This document shows positions 49,820 to 57,614 of a stretch of DNA of 64,000 nt, one piece after another. Source of the stretch: Sva-25 sp037385685 (GTDB taxonomy: Bacteria; Pseudomonadota; Gammaproteobacteria; Chromatiales; Chromatiaceae); NCBI GenBank assembly GCA_037385685.1, contig JARRMW010000004.1, forward strand, positions 62,001-126,000, in the 5' to 3' direction. The notes below the pieces were generated by a model. The model was given only the letters and a program-made list of their open reading frames with translations, was not told where the DNA came from and searched no databases. Each line of letters starts with the position of its first letter. Within the stretch, counting starts at the first letter, position 1. Both the position numbers and the translations under genes were made by a program.

Positions 49820-50304
49820 GACTGCAGCTTGAGAGCGGTCTCCGCGAGCAGTCGCCCCTGTGCTGTGCAGAGAGAGGTTTCGTCATCCGACAATTCGGGA
49901 GAACTGTCCACACCCGCATGATGGCTGGCACCATAGGGCGTACCACCGCTTGTCGTATGCAGGAGTTCTGTATTTGTGTAGGGCAGTCCCATCAGCAGCA
50001 TCCCGTGATGAATCAGGGGCAGCATCATACTGAGCAGCGTGGTCTCCTGGCCGCCATGCAGTGATGAGGTCGACGTAAAACAGGTCGCTGGCTTTCCGCG
50101 CAAGGAGCCATCCATCCAGAGGGAGGAGGTGCCATCAAGGAAATATTTCAAGGCTGCCGCCATGTTTCCAAAACGTGTGGGACTTCCCAGGGCCAGCGCG
50201 GAGCAGTGTTGCAGGTCATCGAGCGTGGCATAGGGAGCACCCGTATCCGGGACGGCGCGGGTCGAACCATGACGGCTGTAGTAGAGGACAAGGATGTAAC
50301 TCAT
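49816..50304 (-). CDS. WrbA-type flavoprotein with internal deletion
   Basis: WrbA proteins are about 198 residues; this one is 162. The FMN-phosphate loop LYYSRHGST (about residues 7-15) is followed directly by RAVPDTGAPYATLDDLQ, so about 35 residues that normally form the first helix and second strand are missing. Downstream parts are intact: ALGSPTRFGNMAAALKYFLDGTSSLW (FMN ring site), STSSLHGGQETTLLSMMLPLIHHGMLLMGLPY and the C-terminal helix. NAD(P)H:quinone oxidoreductase activity is uncertain with this gap. It is coupled to the ArsC-like gene upstream (ATGA). Confidence 0.8.
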   Translation of the reverse strand: MSYILVLYYSRHGSTRAVPDTGAPYATLDDLQHCSALALGSPTRFGNMAAALKYFLDGTSSLWMDGSLRGKPATCFTSTSSLHGGQETTLLSMMLPLIHHGMLLMGLPYTNTELLHTTSGGTPYGASHHAGVDSSPELSDDETSLCTAQGRLLAETALKLQS

Positions 50305-50654
50305 TTGATCAGATCCAGCACATTCTCGGGAGGACGACCGATAACGGCCCTCTCGCCCTGGACGACAATCGGGCGCTCGACGATGCTCGGGCATTGCGCC
50401 ATGGCATCGACGAGATCGCTGCGGCTGAGATAGTCGTCATCGAGTCCGGCCTCTTTGTAGACCGCTTCTTTCTTGCGCATCAGTTCCCGCGGATCAAGAA
50501 TACCAAGCTTGTCGAGCAACTCCTCGATCTGTGCCGCTGTATACGGGGTTTTCAGATACTCCACGACTTCCGGCTCGATACCGTTGTCGCGCAACAACTG
50601 TAGTGTCTGGCGGGATTTACTGCACTTCGGATTGTGGTAGATGGTGATGCTCAT
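50301..50654 (-). CDS. ArsC/Spx-family protein, arsenate reductase type
   Basis: From the ATG at 50654 the product has 117 residues. The active-site cysteine is in YHNPKCSKSRQTLQLL (about residue 10), and further conserved basic positions are present in IVERPIVVQGERAVIGRPPENVL. This matches glutaredoxin-coupled ArsC (R773 type), which reduces arsenate to arsenite. No arsR, arsB or acr3 is nearby, and the order ArsC-like, WrbA, DUF2069, hda is a housekeeping neighbourhood in pseudomonads, so arsenic resistance may not be its main job. Confidence 0.85.
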   Translation of the reverse strand: MSITIYHNPKCSKSRQTLQLLRDNGIEPEVVEYLKTPYTAAQIEELLDKLGILDPRELMRKKEAVYKEAGLDDDYLSRSDLVDAMAQCPSIVERPIVVQGERAVIGRPPENVLDLIK

Positions 50655-50765
50655 ATTGCTCTTTTGCAGCTCCGATCTCATGTCCGGACATTGTAACTGA
50701 AGCCTGCACGAAATCGGTGTTTCGTTGTAATATCTGGATCTTGATGCTCACAGGCGAGATGCTTC

Positions 50766-51269
50766 ATGAATAAATTTCTGTTTGTGCTTCTGTTATGGCT
50801 TGCGATGCCACTGTCGGCCAATATGGAACCTGAAAATGACATATTACTCAATGACTTGAATAATAATATTCATAAACTGAGCGAATATAAGGGAAAATGG
50901 GTTGTCGTGAACTACTGGGCCACCTGGTGCCCGCCATGCAAGGAGGAGATTCCGGACCTGGTCAGTTTTCATGAGAAGTACAAGGATACCAAGGCCGTCG
51001 TTCTTGGTATCAATCATGAGTACGCAACTGTGAATGAGCTGAAGAATTTCAAGAAAAAATACAGCATTAGTTACCCTGTCCTGCGATCGACACCGGTCAA
51101 ACCTGGAATTGTCGGCGCAATACAGGGATTGCCCACGACTTACATCGTTAATCCGGACGGGGCGGTTGTCGCCTACCAGAACGGACCTGTTACCGCAGAA
51201 ATGATCGAGAGCTACATCGACTCGTTCGAAACTCAAAACAATGCGCAACAGATAGAGGAAGAAAAATGA
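50766..51269 (+). CDS. Exported TlpA-like thiol:disulfide protein (CPPC)
   Basis: The 167-residue protein has a signal peptide (MNKFLFVLLLWLAMPLSA) and a TlpA/ResA-type thioredoxin fold: NYWATWCPPCKEEIPDL (about residues 55-71) with CPPC, then LGINHEYATVNELKNF and the cis-proline region IQGLPTTYIVNPDGAVV. It would act in the periplasm, reducing or shuttling disulfides. It starts an operon of exported thioredoxin, TolC-like and HlyD-like proteins, with an ATGA-type overlap to the next gene. Confidence 0.9.
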   Translation: MNKFLFVLLLWLAMPLSANMEPENDILLNDLNNNIHKLSEYKGKWVVVNYWATWCPPCKEEIPDLVSFHEKYKDTKAVVLGINHEYATVNELKNFKKKYSISYPVLRSTPVKPGIVGAIQGLPTTYIVNPDGAVVAYQNGPVTAEMIESYIDSFETQNNAQQIEEEK

Positions 51270-51811
51270 TCGGCAAGCTATTACCGGTTCTACTGGGGTT
51301 CTGTTTTTATTCTGCTGCAAATGCGGTCGAACTGCGTGACCCGGGTAGCAACTTTTTCGACGAAACCTTCGGTGATATGACCGAGGAGATCGAAAACGCA
51401 CGCGACGACGATAAAAAGGCCATCCTGATCATGTTCGAAATGGACGAGTGCCCCTATTGCCACAGGATGAAAAGCACAGTCCTGAATCGCAGCGATGTCC
51501 AGGATTTCTTCAAGGAGCATTTCCTGATCCTGTCGATGGATGTCGAGGGTGATCTGGAAATGACGGATTTCACCGGTGAAACGACTGTGCAGAAGGATTT
51601 TGCATTGAAACAGTTTCGGGTACGCGCGACACCGGTCTTTCAGTTTATCGACCTCGAGGGCAACCCGATCAAGCGCGCCCGATTCACCGGGGCTACTGGC
51701 AGCCCGGAGGAGTTCATGCTTCTGGGGCAATATGTGATCGACAAGGAGTATGAAAAGATGTCGTTCACGAAATACAAGCGTGAAAAGATGAGCGAAGAGA
51801 ACAACAGCTGA
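51266..51811 (+). CDS. Exported thioredoxin-fold protein, SoxW-like (CPYC)
   Basis: The 181-residue protein begins with a signal peptide (MIGKLLPVLLGFCFYSAANA). Its thioredoxin domain has MFEMDECPYCHRMKSTVLNR (active site CPYC near residue 66) and the cis-proline TPVFQFIDLEGNPI. The insert DFTGETTVQKDFALKQFRVRA is typical of SoxW/thioredoxin_2 type periplasmic proteins. It is coupled to genes on both sides. A partner role with the TlpA-like protein is likely, such as reducing exported factors; exact substrate unknown. Confidence 0.85.
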   Translation: MIGKLLPVLLGFCFYSAANAVELRDPGSNFFDETFGDMTEEIENARDDDKKAILIMFEMDECPYCHRMKSTVLNRSDVQDFFKEHFLILSMDVEGDLEMTDFTGETTVQKDFALKQFRVRATPVFQFIDLEGNPIKRARFTGATGSPEEFMLLGQYVIDKEYEKMSFTKYKREKMSEENNS

Positions 51812-52770
51812 TGCGTCACGCACGTTATCTGCTGTTGGCAGCTTGCCTTGTCTTCTCCGTCGGGGCGCATGCTGAACCGCTGCCGAAATACCTCACCATC
51901 GATTTTGTACTCACGCAGATCGATGACAAGCATCCTGCTGTCGGTCTCGGCGGGGCAGAACAACTGGTTCGCCGGCTGCGTTCCTGCCTCGAACCAGAAA
52001 ATCCGCTGATCGATACGCCTTTGCCGGATTCCACGTGTGGCTACTGGCATTTTCTCTCTTCTACGCAGCAGGCGCAGTTACTGGTATTGCGCCGTTTTTT
52101 CGATGTAGCACTGGCGGACAAGGCTGCTGCGCGGGATAACGAGGCGATGGCCATCGCCTTTATCGATTTCGACAGGGCAAGCACGCGCATGGAGCTCGGT
52201 CAAACATCGGAACTCGAGGTGGCTGAACTCGAGACCGAGTATCAGAAGGTTCGCACAGCCACATTTTCCAGCCAGGCGATGCAGCGTAACGCGCGTTCGT
52301 TGCTGGCGATTGCCATGAACCGGCCCCGCGCATTTATCGAAGAGGTACGTCTCCCGGACATTTCCTCTCTCATGAACTGGGAAAAACCGGCAAATGAACA
52401 GGAATTCTACGAGGCAATCCAGAACAACAATGCAGTGATGCGCACAGTTGGTAACGAGCTCGGCGAGGGGTACCGGCAGATAGCCAGCAGTTACCTGCGT
52501 CATGCAACGCTCGAGCTGCTGTTGTCCATCGACCTACACCAGGCGAAGCGTCAGCAGGCCGATGTTCTGAGACACTTCAGGGATCTCAACCTGGACCGCA
52601 ACAGAACACTCTACGAATTCGAGGTCAAGGCAGACCTGGGAGATGCCATGACCATGCAAACAGCCGCACGTGTCGAGCAGATGAAAGCTGATTTCAATCT
52701 CGCCATCGCCATCGCAATCCTGCACATGCTTCAGAATAAACCAGTCGGTGAGTTGTTCAATGAAAACTAG
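51811..52770 (+). CDS. Short TolC-like outer-membrane-factor-related protein
   Basis: The 319-residue exported protein (signal MRHARYLLLAACLVFSVGAHA) starts like outer membrane factors, LTIDFVLTQIDDKHPAV, and is mostly helical. It contains the TolC-typical helix pattern FIDFDRASTRMELGQTSELEVAELETEYQ (about residues 113-141). At 319 residues it is far shorter than TolC proteins (about 450-490), and I see one repeat rather than two, with few beta strands. It might be a periplasmic helical partner rather than a full channel. Coupled to the SoxW-like gene (TGATG) and overlapping the adaptor by 11 bp. Confidence 0.7.
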   Translation: MRHARYLLLAACLVFSVGAHAEPLPKYLTIDFVLTQIDDKHPAVGLGGAEQLVRRLRSCLEPENPLIDTPLPDSTCGYWHFLSSTQQAQLLVLRRFFDVALADKAAARDNEAMAIAFIDFDRASTRMELGQTSELEVAELETEYQKVRTATFSSQAMQRNARSLLAIAMNRPRAFIEEVRLPDISSLMNWEKPANEQEFYEAIQNNNAVMRTVGNELGEGYRQIASSYLRHATLELLLSIDLHQAKRQQADVLRHFRDLNLDRNRTLYEFEVKADLGDAMTMQTAARVEQMKADFNLAIAIAILHMLQNKPVGELFNEN

Positions 52771-53530
52771 GTCACTCCTGCTTATCCTGTCCCTGATAAC
52801 CTTCCAGTTACCTGTGCATGCCGAAGAGCTACGGGCTCGCCTCGAATGGGCGCACAGTGTCGATCTTCGTGCTTTCGAAAGCGGAATTGTCGAGCAGGTG
52901 AATGTCCTCGAAGGAGAGGTCGTCAAAAAAGGTGACGTGCTGATCAAGCTTGATCCGCGAGATTTCGAGCTCATGATCCAGACCGCAAACGCAAGGCTGA
53001 AACAGGCCGAGGCCACGCTCGACAAGACATCCAGAGAGCTCGAGTGGGAAACGGAGCTCTACGACCAGGGGCTCATCTCCAATAACGAATTGCAGGACTA
53101 CACGATTGCAAACCTCGATGCCGAGGCGAGGGTCGAGGAGGCGAAAGCTGAACTCGAAACGGCAAACCTCGCACTCGAGCGCTCTGTCATCAAGGCACCC
53201 TTCGACGGGGTTATCATCGCAGTGCGAAGCTGGCAAGGGCAGGTGATTCTCAAGACACTGCAAAAGGATCCACTTGTAGAAATTGCCCAGGGAGAGCGCA
53301 TGGTTGCTCGGACCCGTGTCTCGGCGAGCGATATCGGTAAATACGAAACGCAACAGGCTGCGCAAGTTCTTGTCGGCGATAAGTGGCGTGATGGCTTTAT
53401 CTATCGAATCGGTGCAGTATCTGAAGGTGTGCTCGAGCAGGGCGTTGCCTACGCGGTTGACGTGCTCTTCGATCTCGAGAATGGCGAAACCATGCGCCCC
53501 GGCCGTTTCTGTACCGTGAAAATTCTGTGA
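52760..53530 (+). CDS. HlyD/RND-type periplasmic adaptor, short
   Basis: The ATG at 52760 gives 256 residues with a signal peptide (MKTRSLLLILSLITFQLPVHA). The adaptor core is present: a lipoyl half-motif ESGIVEQVNVLEGEVVKKGDVLIKLD (about residues 33-58), a short coiled hairpin, and RSVIKAPFDGVIIAV (about residues 138-152), then a beta-barrel domain ending PGRFCTVKIL. No ABC or RND pump gene follows; acyP starts inside its stop (GTGA). The pump may be elsewhere, or the pair acts outside efflux. Confidence 0.85.
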   Translation: MKTRSLLLILSLITFQLPVHAEELRARLEWAHSVDLRAFESGIVEQVNVLEGEVVKKGDVLIKLDPRDFELMIQTANARLKQAEATLDKTSRELEWETELYDQGLISNNELQDYTIANLDAEARVEEAKAELETANLALERSVIKAPFDGVIIAVRSWQGQVILKTLQKDPLVEIAQGERMVARTRVSASDIGKYETQQAAQVLVGDKWRDGFIYRIGAVSEGVLEQGVAYAVDVLFDLENGETMRPGRFCTVKIL

Positions 53531-53793
53531 GCGCCATTCGCTGCATCGTGAGCGGTCATGTCCAGGGCGTCTTCTTTCGTGCCTCGACCAGGCAGGTCGC
53601 AGACAGCCTCGGCCTTGCCGGGCATGCCGTTAATCTTCCGGATGGCCGGGTCGAGATCCTTGCCAGTGGAGGAATGGAATCGCTCGAAAGACTCAAGGAC
53701 TATATCCGCACCGGGCCGAACGGTGCCTCTGTCACATCTGTCACCTGCGAACCCTGGAACGGCCCGGTCCCGGCAAGCTTTACGATCGGTTGA
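53527..53793 (+). CDS. acyP: Acylphosphatase
   Basis: The 88-residue enzyme hydrolyses acyl phosphates. Signature VSGHVQGVFFRASTRQVADSLGLAG (about residues 8-32) holds the catalytic arginine (in FFRAS), and the catalytic asparagine is in HAVNLPDGRVEILASG. It starts at a GTG overlapping the adaptor stop. No signal peptide. The C-terminal sequence ends PVPASFTIG rather than the more usual F-x-I-x-x tail, within family range. Confidence 0.95.
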   Translation: MSAIRCIVSGHVQGVFFRASTRQVADSLGLAGHAVNLPDGRVEILASGGMESLERLKDYIRTGPNGASVTSVTCEPWNGPVPASFTIG

Positions 53794-54500
53794 TGCGTCT
53801 GCCGGCGCTGACAGACGGGCGCCTCTTGCGGCGTTACAAGCGCTTTTTTGCAGATGTCGAACTCCCTGATGGCAAGATCGTTACTGCACATTGTCCAAAT
53901 ACTGGCAGCATGAAGAGTTGCCTGGTTGCAGGCGCACCGGTCCAGCTCAGCTACCATGACAACCCTCGCAGGAAGCTCAAGTGGACACTCGAACGCATCG
54001 ACATGGGAAACGGCTGGGTTGGTGTCAATACCGGCCTGGTCAACAGCATCATCGCAGAAGCGATCGAGCAGGCGCGCATTGACGAGCTTCCGGCAGTTAA
54101 TTCGATACGGCGTGAAGTCAAGGTTGAACGTTCGGGCCTCGAGGTTTCCCGGCTGGATTTTCTGATTACTGGCGAATCTGGCGACAAAGTCTATATTGAA
54201 GTAAAGAATGTCACTCTCTTTGAGGATGGCTATCTCCAGTTTCCGGATGCAGTCTCTCTTCGTGCGATCAAGCATCTGTATCTTCTGGAGAGACTTGCCA
54301 GAGAAGGACACCTCGCTGTTCTGCTTTTAGCAATCAACAGGCCGGAGGGGAGCTGTTTCAGGCCGGCGTTACAGATTGATCCGGATTATGCAGACGCGCT
54401 GAAAAACGCCGTGGAAAACGGCGTACAACTCTTGCCTATCAGGCTTATTCATCGGCAACAGGAAATCGTCGTTGGTGGCACGCTGGATTACAGGTTATGA
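53793..54500 (+). CDS. sfsA: SfsA family protein (sugar fermentation stimulation)
   Basis: The 235-residue protein has the SfsA signature: RYKRFFADVELPDGKIVTAHCPNTGSM (about residues 15-41), WVGVNTGLVNSIIAEAIE and VYIEVKNVTLFEDGYLQFPDA with restriction-enzyme-like residues. Its exact role is unclear; it has been tied to maltose gene expression and to nuclease-like folds. I choose the ATG at 53793, overlapping the acyP stop (TGATG). Its stop overlaps the oxyR start (ATGA). Confidence 0.93.
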   Translation: MRLPALTDGRLLRRYKRFFADVELPDGKIVTAHCPNTGSMKSCLVAGAPVQLSYHDNPRRKLKWTLERIDMGNGWVGVNTGLVNSIIAEAIEQARIDELPAVNSIRREVKVERSGLEVSRLDFLITGESGDKVYIEVKNVTLFEDGYLQFPDAVSLRAIKHLYLLERLAREGHLAVLLLAINRPEGSCFRPALQIDPDYADALKNAVENGVQLLPIRLIHRQQEIVVGGTLDYRL

Positions 54501-55444
54501 CGCTCACCGAGTTGCGCTACATCGTCGCCGTTGCCAGGGAGAGGCACTTCGGCCGAGCTGCGGAGGCCTGCTTCGTCAGTCAGCCGACGCTGAGTGTCGC
54601 TGTGCGCAAGCTCGAGGAGGAGCTTGACGTACCAATTTTCGAGCGTGGCAAGGGGGAAGTGACAATTACTCCGGCAGGGGATCTCATCATCGCCCAGGCG
54701 CAGCGCGTGCTTGAAGAAGCGAGTAAGATCTACCAGCTCAGCGAGCATGGCAGAAATCAGCTTGAAGGGCCGTTACGTATTGGTGCAATTTACACTGTTG
54801 GCCCTTATCTCTTCCCGACAATCGTTCCCGAGCTTGCCTCGAAAGCGCCGAAAATGCAGCTCGCGATCGAGGAGAATTTCACGGCAGTTCTGACGGACAA
54901 ACTCAAAAACGGTGAGCTCGATGTCATCATCATCTCCGAACCCTATGATGAGCCCGGCATTGAAACCAAGCCCATCTATACTGAGCCTTTCGTGGCATTG
55001 CTGCCGGCCGCGCACCCGTTAACAGAGCGAGAGAGGCTGGTTACCGCGGATCTTGAACAGGAGAGCGTGCTCTTGCTGGGAAACGGTCACTGCTTTCGAG
55101 ATCAGGTGCTCGAATTCTGCCCTGAGTGCCGCAAGCAGGGCAGTCGTTACAGTAATTCCATCCAGAGTACGATTGAGGGTGGGTCACTCGAGACCATTCG
55201 TTATATGGTCGCCTCCGGCCTCGGTATTACGATTCTGCCATGTACTGCGTGTGCAGCTGACAGGCATTCCGCGCTACTCTACAGGAGCATCTCCTTTGCT
55301 GACAAGGAACCATCGCGAGTGATCGCTATCGCATGGCGTAAGAGTTTTCCGAGGCTGGAGGCTGTTTCCCTGATCAGTGACGTTATCAGTAACAACCTGC
55401 CTGAGTGCGTACATGCTATGGCCGGGATGCAAGAGTTTATATAA
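54497..55444 (+). CDS. oxyR: Hydrogen-peroxide-sensing LysR-type regulator OxyR
   Basis: The 315-residue regulator has an N-terminal LysR helix-turn-helix (LTELRYIVAVARERHFGRAAEACFVSQPTLSVAVRKLE) and an effector domain. The peroxide-sensing pair fits GHCFRDQVLEFC near residue 198-210, corresponding to Cys199 and Cys208 of E. coli; a third cysteine follows (C-P-E-C), which is unusual and could affect disulfide formation. It ends the operon acyP-sfsA-oxyR. No katG or ahpC is in the window; autoregulation is typical for the family. Confidence 0.93.
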   Translation: MTLTELRYIVAVARERHFGRAAEACFVSQPTLSVAVRKLEEELDVPIFERGKGEVTITPAGDLIIAQAQRVLEEASKIYQLSEHGRNQLEGPLRIGAIYTVGPYLFPTIVPELASKAPKMQLAIEENFTAVLTDKLKNGELDVIIISEPYDEPGIETKPIYTEPFVALLPAAHPLTERERLVTADLEQESVLLLGNGHCFRDQVLEFCPECRKQGSRYSNSIQSTIEGGSLETIRYMVASGLGITILPCTACAADRHSALLYRSISFADKEPSRVIAIAWRKSFPRLEAVSLISDVISNNLPECVHAMAGMQEFI

Positions 55445-55454
55445 AAGGGGAGTG

Positions 55455-55488
55455 GTCAATAAAGAGGCGAGGGCGCAAGGCCCTCACC
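55455..55488 (-). terminator. Intrinsic terminator of the 95-residue membrane protein gene
   Basis: On the minus strand GGTGAGGGC-CTTGC-GCCCTCGCC forms a 9-bp stem with one G-U (C-A on the plus strand), followed by TCTTTATTG. It lies 43 bp past the gene's stop. The strand asymmetry in pairing supports minus orientation rather than oxyR termination. Confidence 0.7.
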
Positions 55489-55530
55489 ATGTTGGCCTGG
55501 TTAGCAAGGCCGTCCAGGGTGTGCTCAGAA

Positions 55531-55818
55531 TCAGATAACAAGCAGATCGCGGTTGCTTGGGGTCTTGCGTTCGATCCTGTTGCTGATTCGTACGATTGCC
55601 TCTTCCCTGGAGATGCCCTTGTTGTGCTTCATCTCGATGGCAATCAGTTTTTCAGCCATTTTCCAGTCACCGTTTGTGCGGGTAAGAATCCTGCTGTAGT
55701 CAGAATTTCTTCTGCTCTCCATCGCGAGCTTACGCCTCTTGTTGATGGAGGATTTGATTAACGAATGTCCAGCTACCAAGACCAACGCGACGATGACCAC
55801 GGGGTAGAGCATTTCCAT
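55531..55818 (-). CDS. Small membrane protein, unknown function
   Basis: The 95-residue protein begins with one membrane segment (MEMLYPVVIVALVLVAGHSLI) and continues with a basic, helical cytoplasmic part containing NGDWKMAEKLIAIEMKHNKGISREEAIVRISNRIERK. A ribosome-binding AGAGG lies 9 bp before the ATG and a terminator follows, so it is a complete single-gene unit. I do not recognise the family. Long AT-rich upstream sequence suggests it is regulated. Confidence 0.75.
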   Translation of the reverse strand: MEMLYPVVIVALVLVAGHSLIKSSINKRRKLAMESRRNSDYSRILTRTNGDWKMAEKLIAIEMKHNKGISREEAIVRISNRIERKTPSNRDLLVI

Positions 55819-56206
55819 CGTGATTTACCTCTGGTGTGTTGTCACGGTAAATGAATATGTAGCTGATACGTGCTCAATAACAATTAGGCAGAGTCGATTA
55901 ATAATAAGAATGTAGTAGTAATAGAGAATTAAAAGTCTGGGAATGATTTCAGGACAATAGGTTACGCGTCACATTGTGACAACCAGTCAGGTCAGATGTT
56001 TGCATGTGGCGTCTAACTGATTGTTATGTAGTCTAAAAATTAGGATTAAAGTCTGTGATTTACATGCGCGGAAATCTGATACAGTTTTGTATAAAAAGTT
56101 GTTATCCTATTGAAATATATAAATAATGCATTTTCCGTAAAACGGACGGGTTTCGGTCCGTCCGGTTCTGTTACTTTTTCGTCACGCCTGGCCGCAGCTT
56201 CGAAGA
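55819..56206. other. 388-bp AT-rich intergenic region
   Basis: No gene is supported. It contains an inverted repeat GTCACA-T-TGTGAC (55968-55980), possibly an operator for the minus-strand membrane protein gene, runs of AT-rich sequence to 56130, and the minus-strand terminator at 56139. I found no convincing promoter pair and no small RNA structure. Confidence 0.5.
56139..56164 (-). terminator. Intrinsic terminator after the MBL exonuclease gene
   Basis: On the minus strand CGGACGG and CCGTCCG form a 7-bp stem with an 8-nt loop, followed by TTTTACGG. It lies about 43 bp past the stop at 56207. Confidence 0.6.
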
Positions 56207-57598
56207 TCAGAGATTTCTGCTTTCACCGAGTTCCGGCATCTCCACGCTCGTGGTTTCCGGTAGAAGTCCTGCGAAATGCTCCATGGCCTCTCTGTCACCA
56301 TGAACCAGAATGGTTCTTTCCGGTGTCTGCATACTCTTGAACCAGGCCAGAAGCTCGGCCTGATCAGCATGTGCTGAAAAACCGCTGATGGTATGAATTT
56401 TTGCGCGAATCTTGATCTCTTCACCAAAGATATGGACTTCTTTTGCACCATCGATAATGCGACGGGCAAGGGTTCCTCTGGAGGCATAACCGACGAAGAT
56501 GACGCTTGATTCGGATCGCCACAGGTTCTGCTTCAAGTGATGGCGTACACGACCGCCTGTACACATTCCCGAACCGGCCAGAATGACGGCCCCGCTTCGC
56601 AATCGGTTGATCGCGATCGATTCGGATGTCTCGCGCGTAAAATGCAGCCCCGGAAGATGGAAGGGGTCACCTCCTTCACGAAAGAGTTCGGCGACATCGG
56701 ATTCATAACACTCGGGATGGCGCTCGAAAATCTCTGTTGCGGAAATCGCCATCGGAGAGTCGAGAAAGACCTGGAGCGAACCTGGCAGGCTTTTCTGCAT
56801 CATGCCTTTTCGAAGGTAATAAAGCAGTTCCTGTGCGCGTTCAAGTGCAAATGTCGGGATGATGACGTTCCCGCCACGCTCCATTGTTGCGTTGATCGCG
56901 TCATAGAGTTCCTGAATGGTCGGCTGCAGTTCCTTGTGCAGTCGATCGCCATAGGTTGTCTCCATAACGACCACGTCGGCATGATCCGGTGTTGAAGGGT
57001 CTCTCAGGAGCGCGCGGCCCGCATTGCCGATATCACCGGAAAAGAGCACTCTGCGATGATCATCATGCTCATCGAGTTCGAGATAAATACTGGCTGAGCC
57101 CAGAATGTGGCCTGCATCGTAGAATGTTGCGCGGATGCCGGGCGAAAGTTCCAGCGGCTTGCTGTATTCGGCAGTTCGCCCGAAATGTTCGCTGCTATTG
57201 AGCGCGTCGAGAACCGTGTAGAGAGGTGCGGGACTGGAGCGGTGTCCGTGTCGGGCACGACGGCGGGCATGATAGCGGGCCTCTTCTTCCTGGAGATGAG
57301 CAGAGTCGAGCAAGACCAGGCGCGCCAGCTCCCGGGAGGCAGATGTCGTAATGATTTCGCCCTTGAATCCGCGCTTGCTGAGCAGGGGAATGCGACCGCA
57401 ATGGTCAAGGTGCGCATGCGTCAGCAGCAGGAAATCGATGGATGCCGGATCGAAGCTGAAATCCTCGCTGTTCTCTTCGACCAGTTCACGACTGCCCTGA
57501 TAGAGCCCACAGTCAATCAGGATACGTCGTCCTGCACATTCGATGAGATGACAGGATCCCGTAACGTTCCTGTCTGCACCATGAAATGAAATTTTCAT
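56207..57598 (-). CDS. Beta-CASP metallo-beta-lactamase-fold RNA exonuclease
   Basis: Starting at MKISFHGADRNVTGSCHLIE, the protein has 463 residues. The zinc site LLLTHAHLDHCGRIPLL (about residues 58-74), DAGHILGSASIYLEL and FSGDIGNAGRALLRDP are MBL motifs; the beta-CASP part has VVVMETTYGDR, ILAGSGMCTGGRVRHH and the C-terminal SGFSAHADQAELLAW and LVHGDREAM. This is the family of ribonuclease/CPSF-like exonucleases (YsiF/YkqC-related). The start is set by the family N-terminus; upstream codons overlap the LOG gene. It forms an operon with the LOG-family gene 16 bp upstream. Confidence 0.92.
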   Translation of the reverse strand: MKISFHGADRNVTGSCHLIECAGRRILIDCGLYQGSRELVEENSEDFSFDPASIDFLLLTHAHLDHCGRIPLLSKRGFKGEIITTSASRELARLVLLDSAHLQEEEARYHARRRARHGHRSSPAPLYTVLDALNSSEHFGRTAEYSKPLELSPGIRATFYDAGHILGSASIYLELDEHDDHRRVLFSGDIGNAGRALLRDPSTPDHADVVVMETTYGDRLHKELQPTIQELYDAINATMERGGNVIIPTFALERAQELLYYLRKGMMQKSLPGSLQVFLDSPMAISATEIFERHPECYESDVAELFREGGDPFHLPGLHFTRETSESIAINRLRSGAVILAGSGMCTGGRVRHHLKQNLWRSESSVIFVGYASRGTLARRIIDGAKEVHIFGEEIKIRAKIHTISGFSAHADQAELLAWFKSMQTPERTILVHGDREAMEHFAGLLPETTSVEMPELGESRNL

Positions 57599-57614
57599 TA
57601 CTGTTTCCTTGTCA

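Noticed and set aside
50301..50654. Arsenic resistance operon
   Set aside because: Only the ArsC-like gene is present; the neighbours match a housekeeping arrangement and no arsR/arsB is seen.
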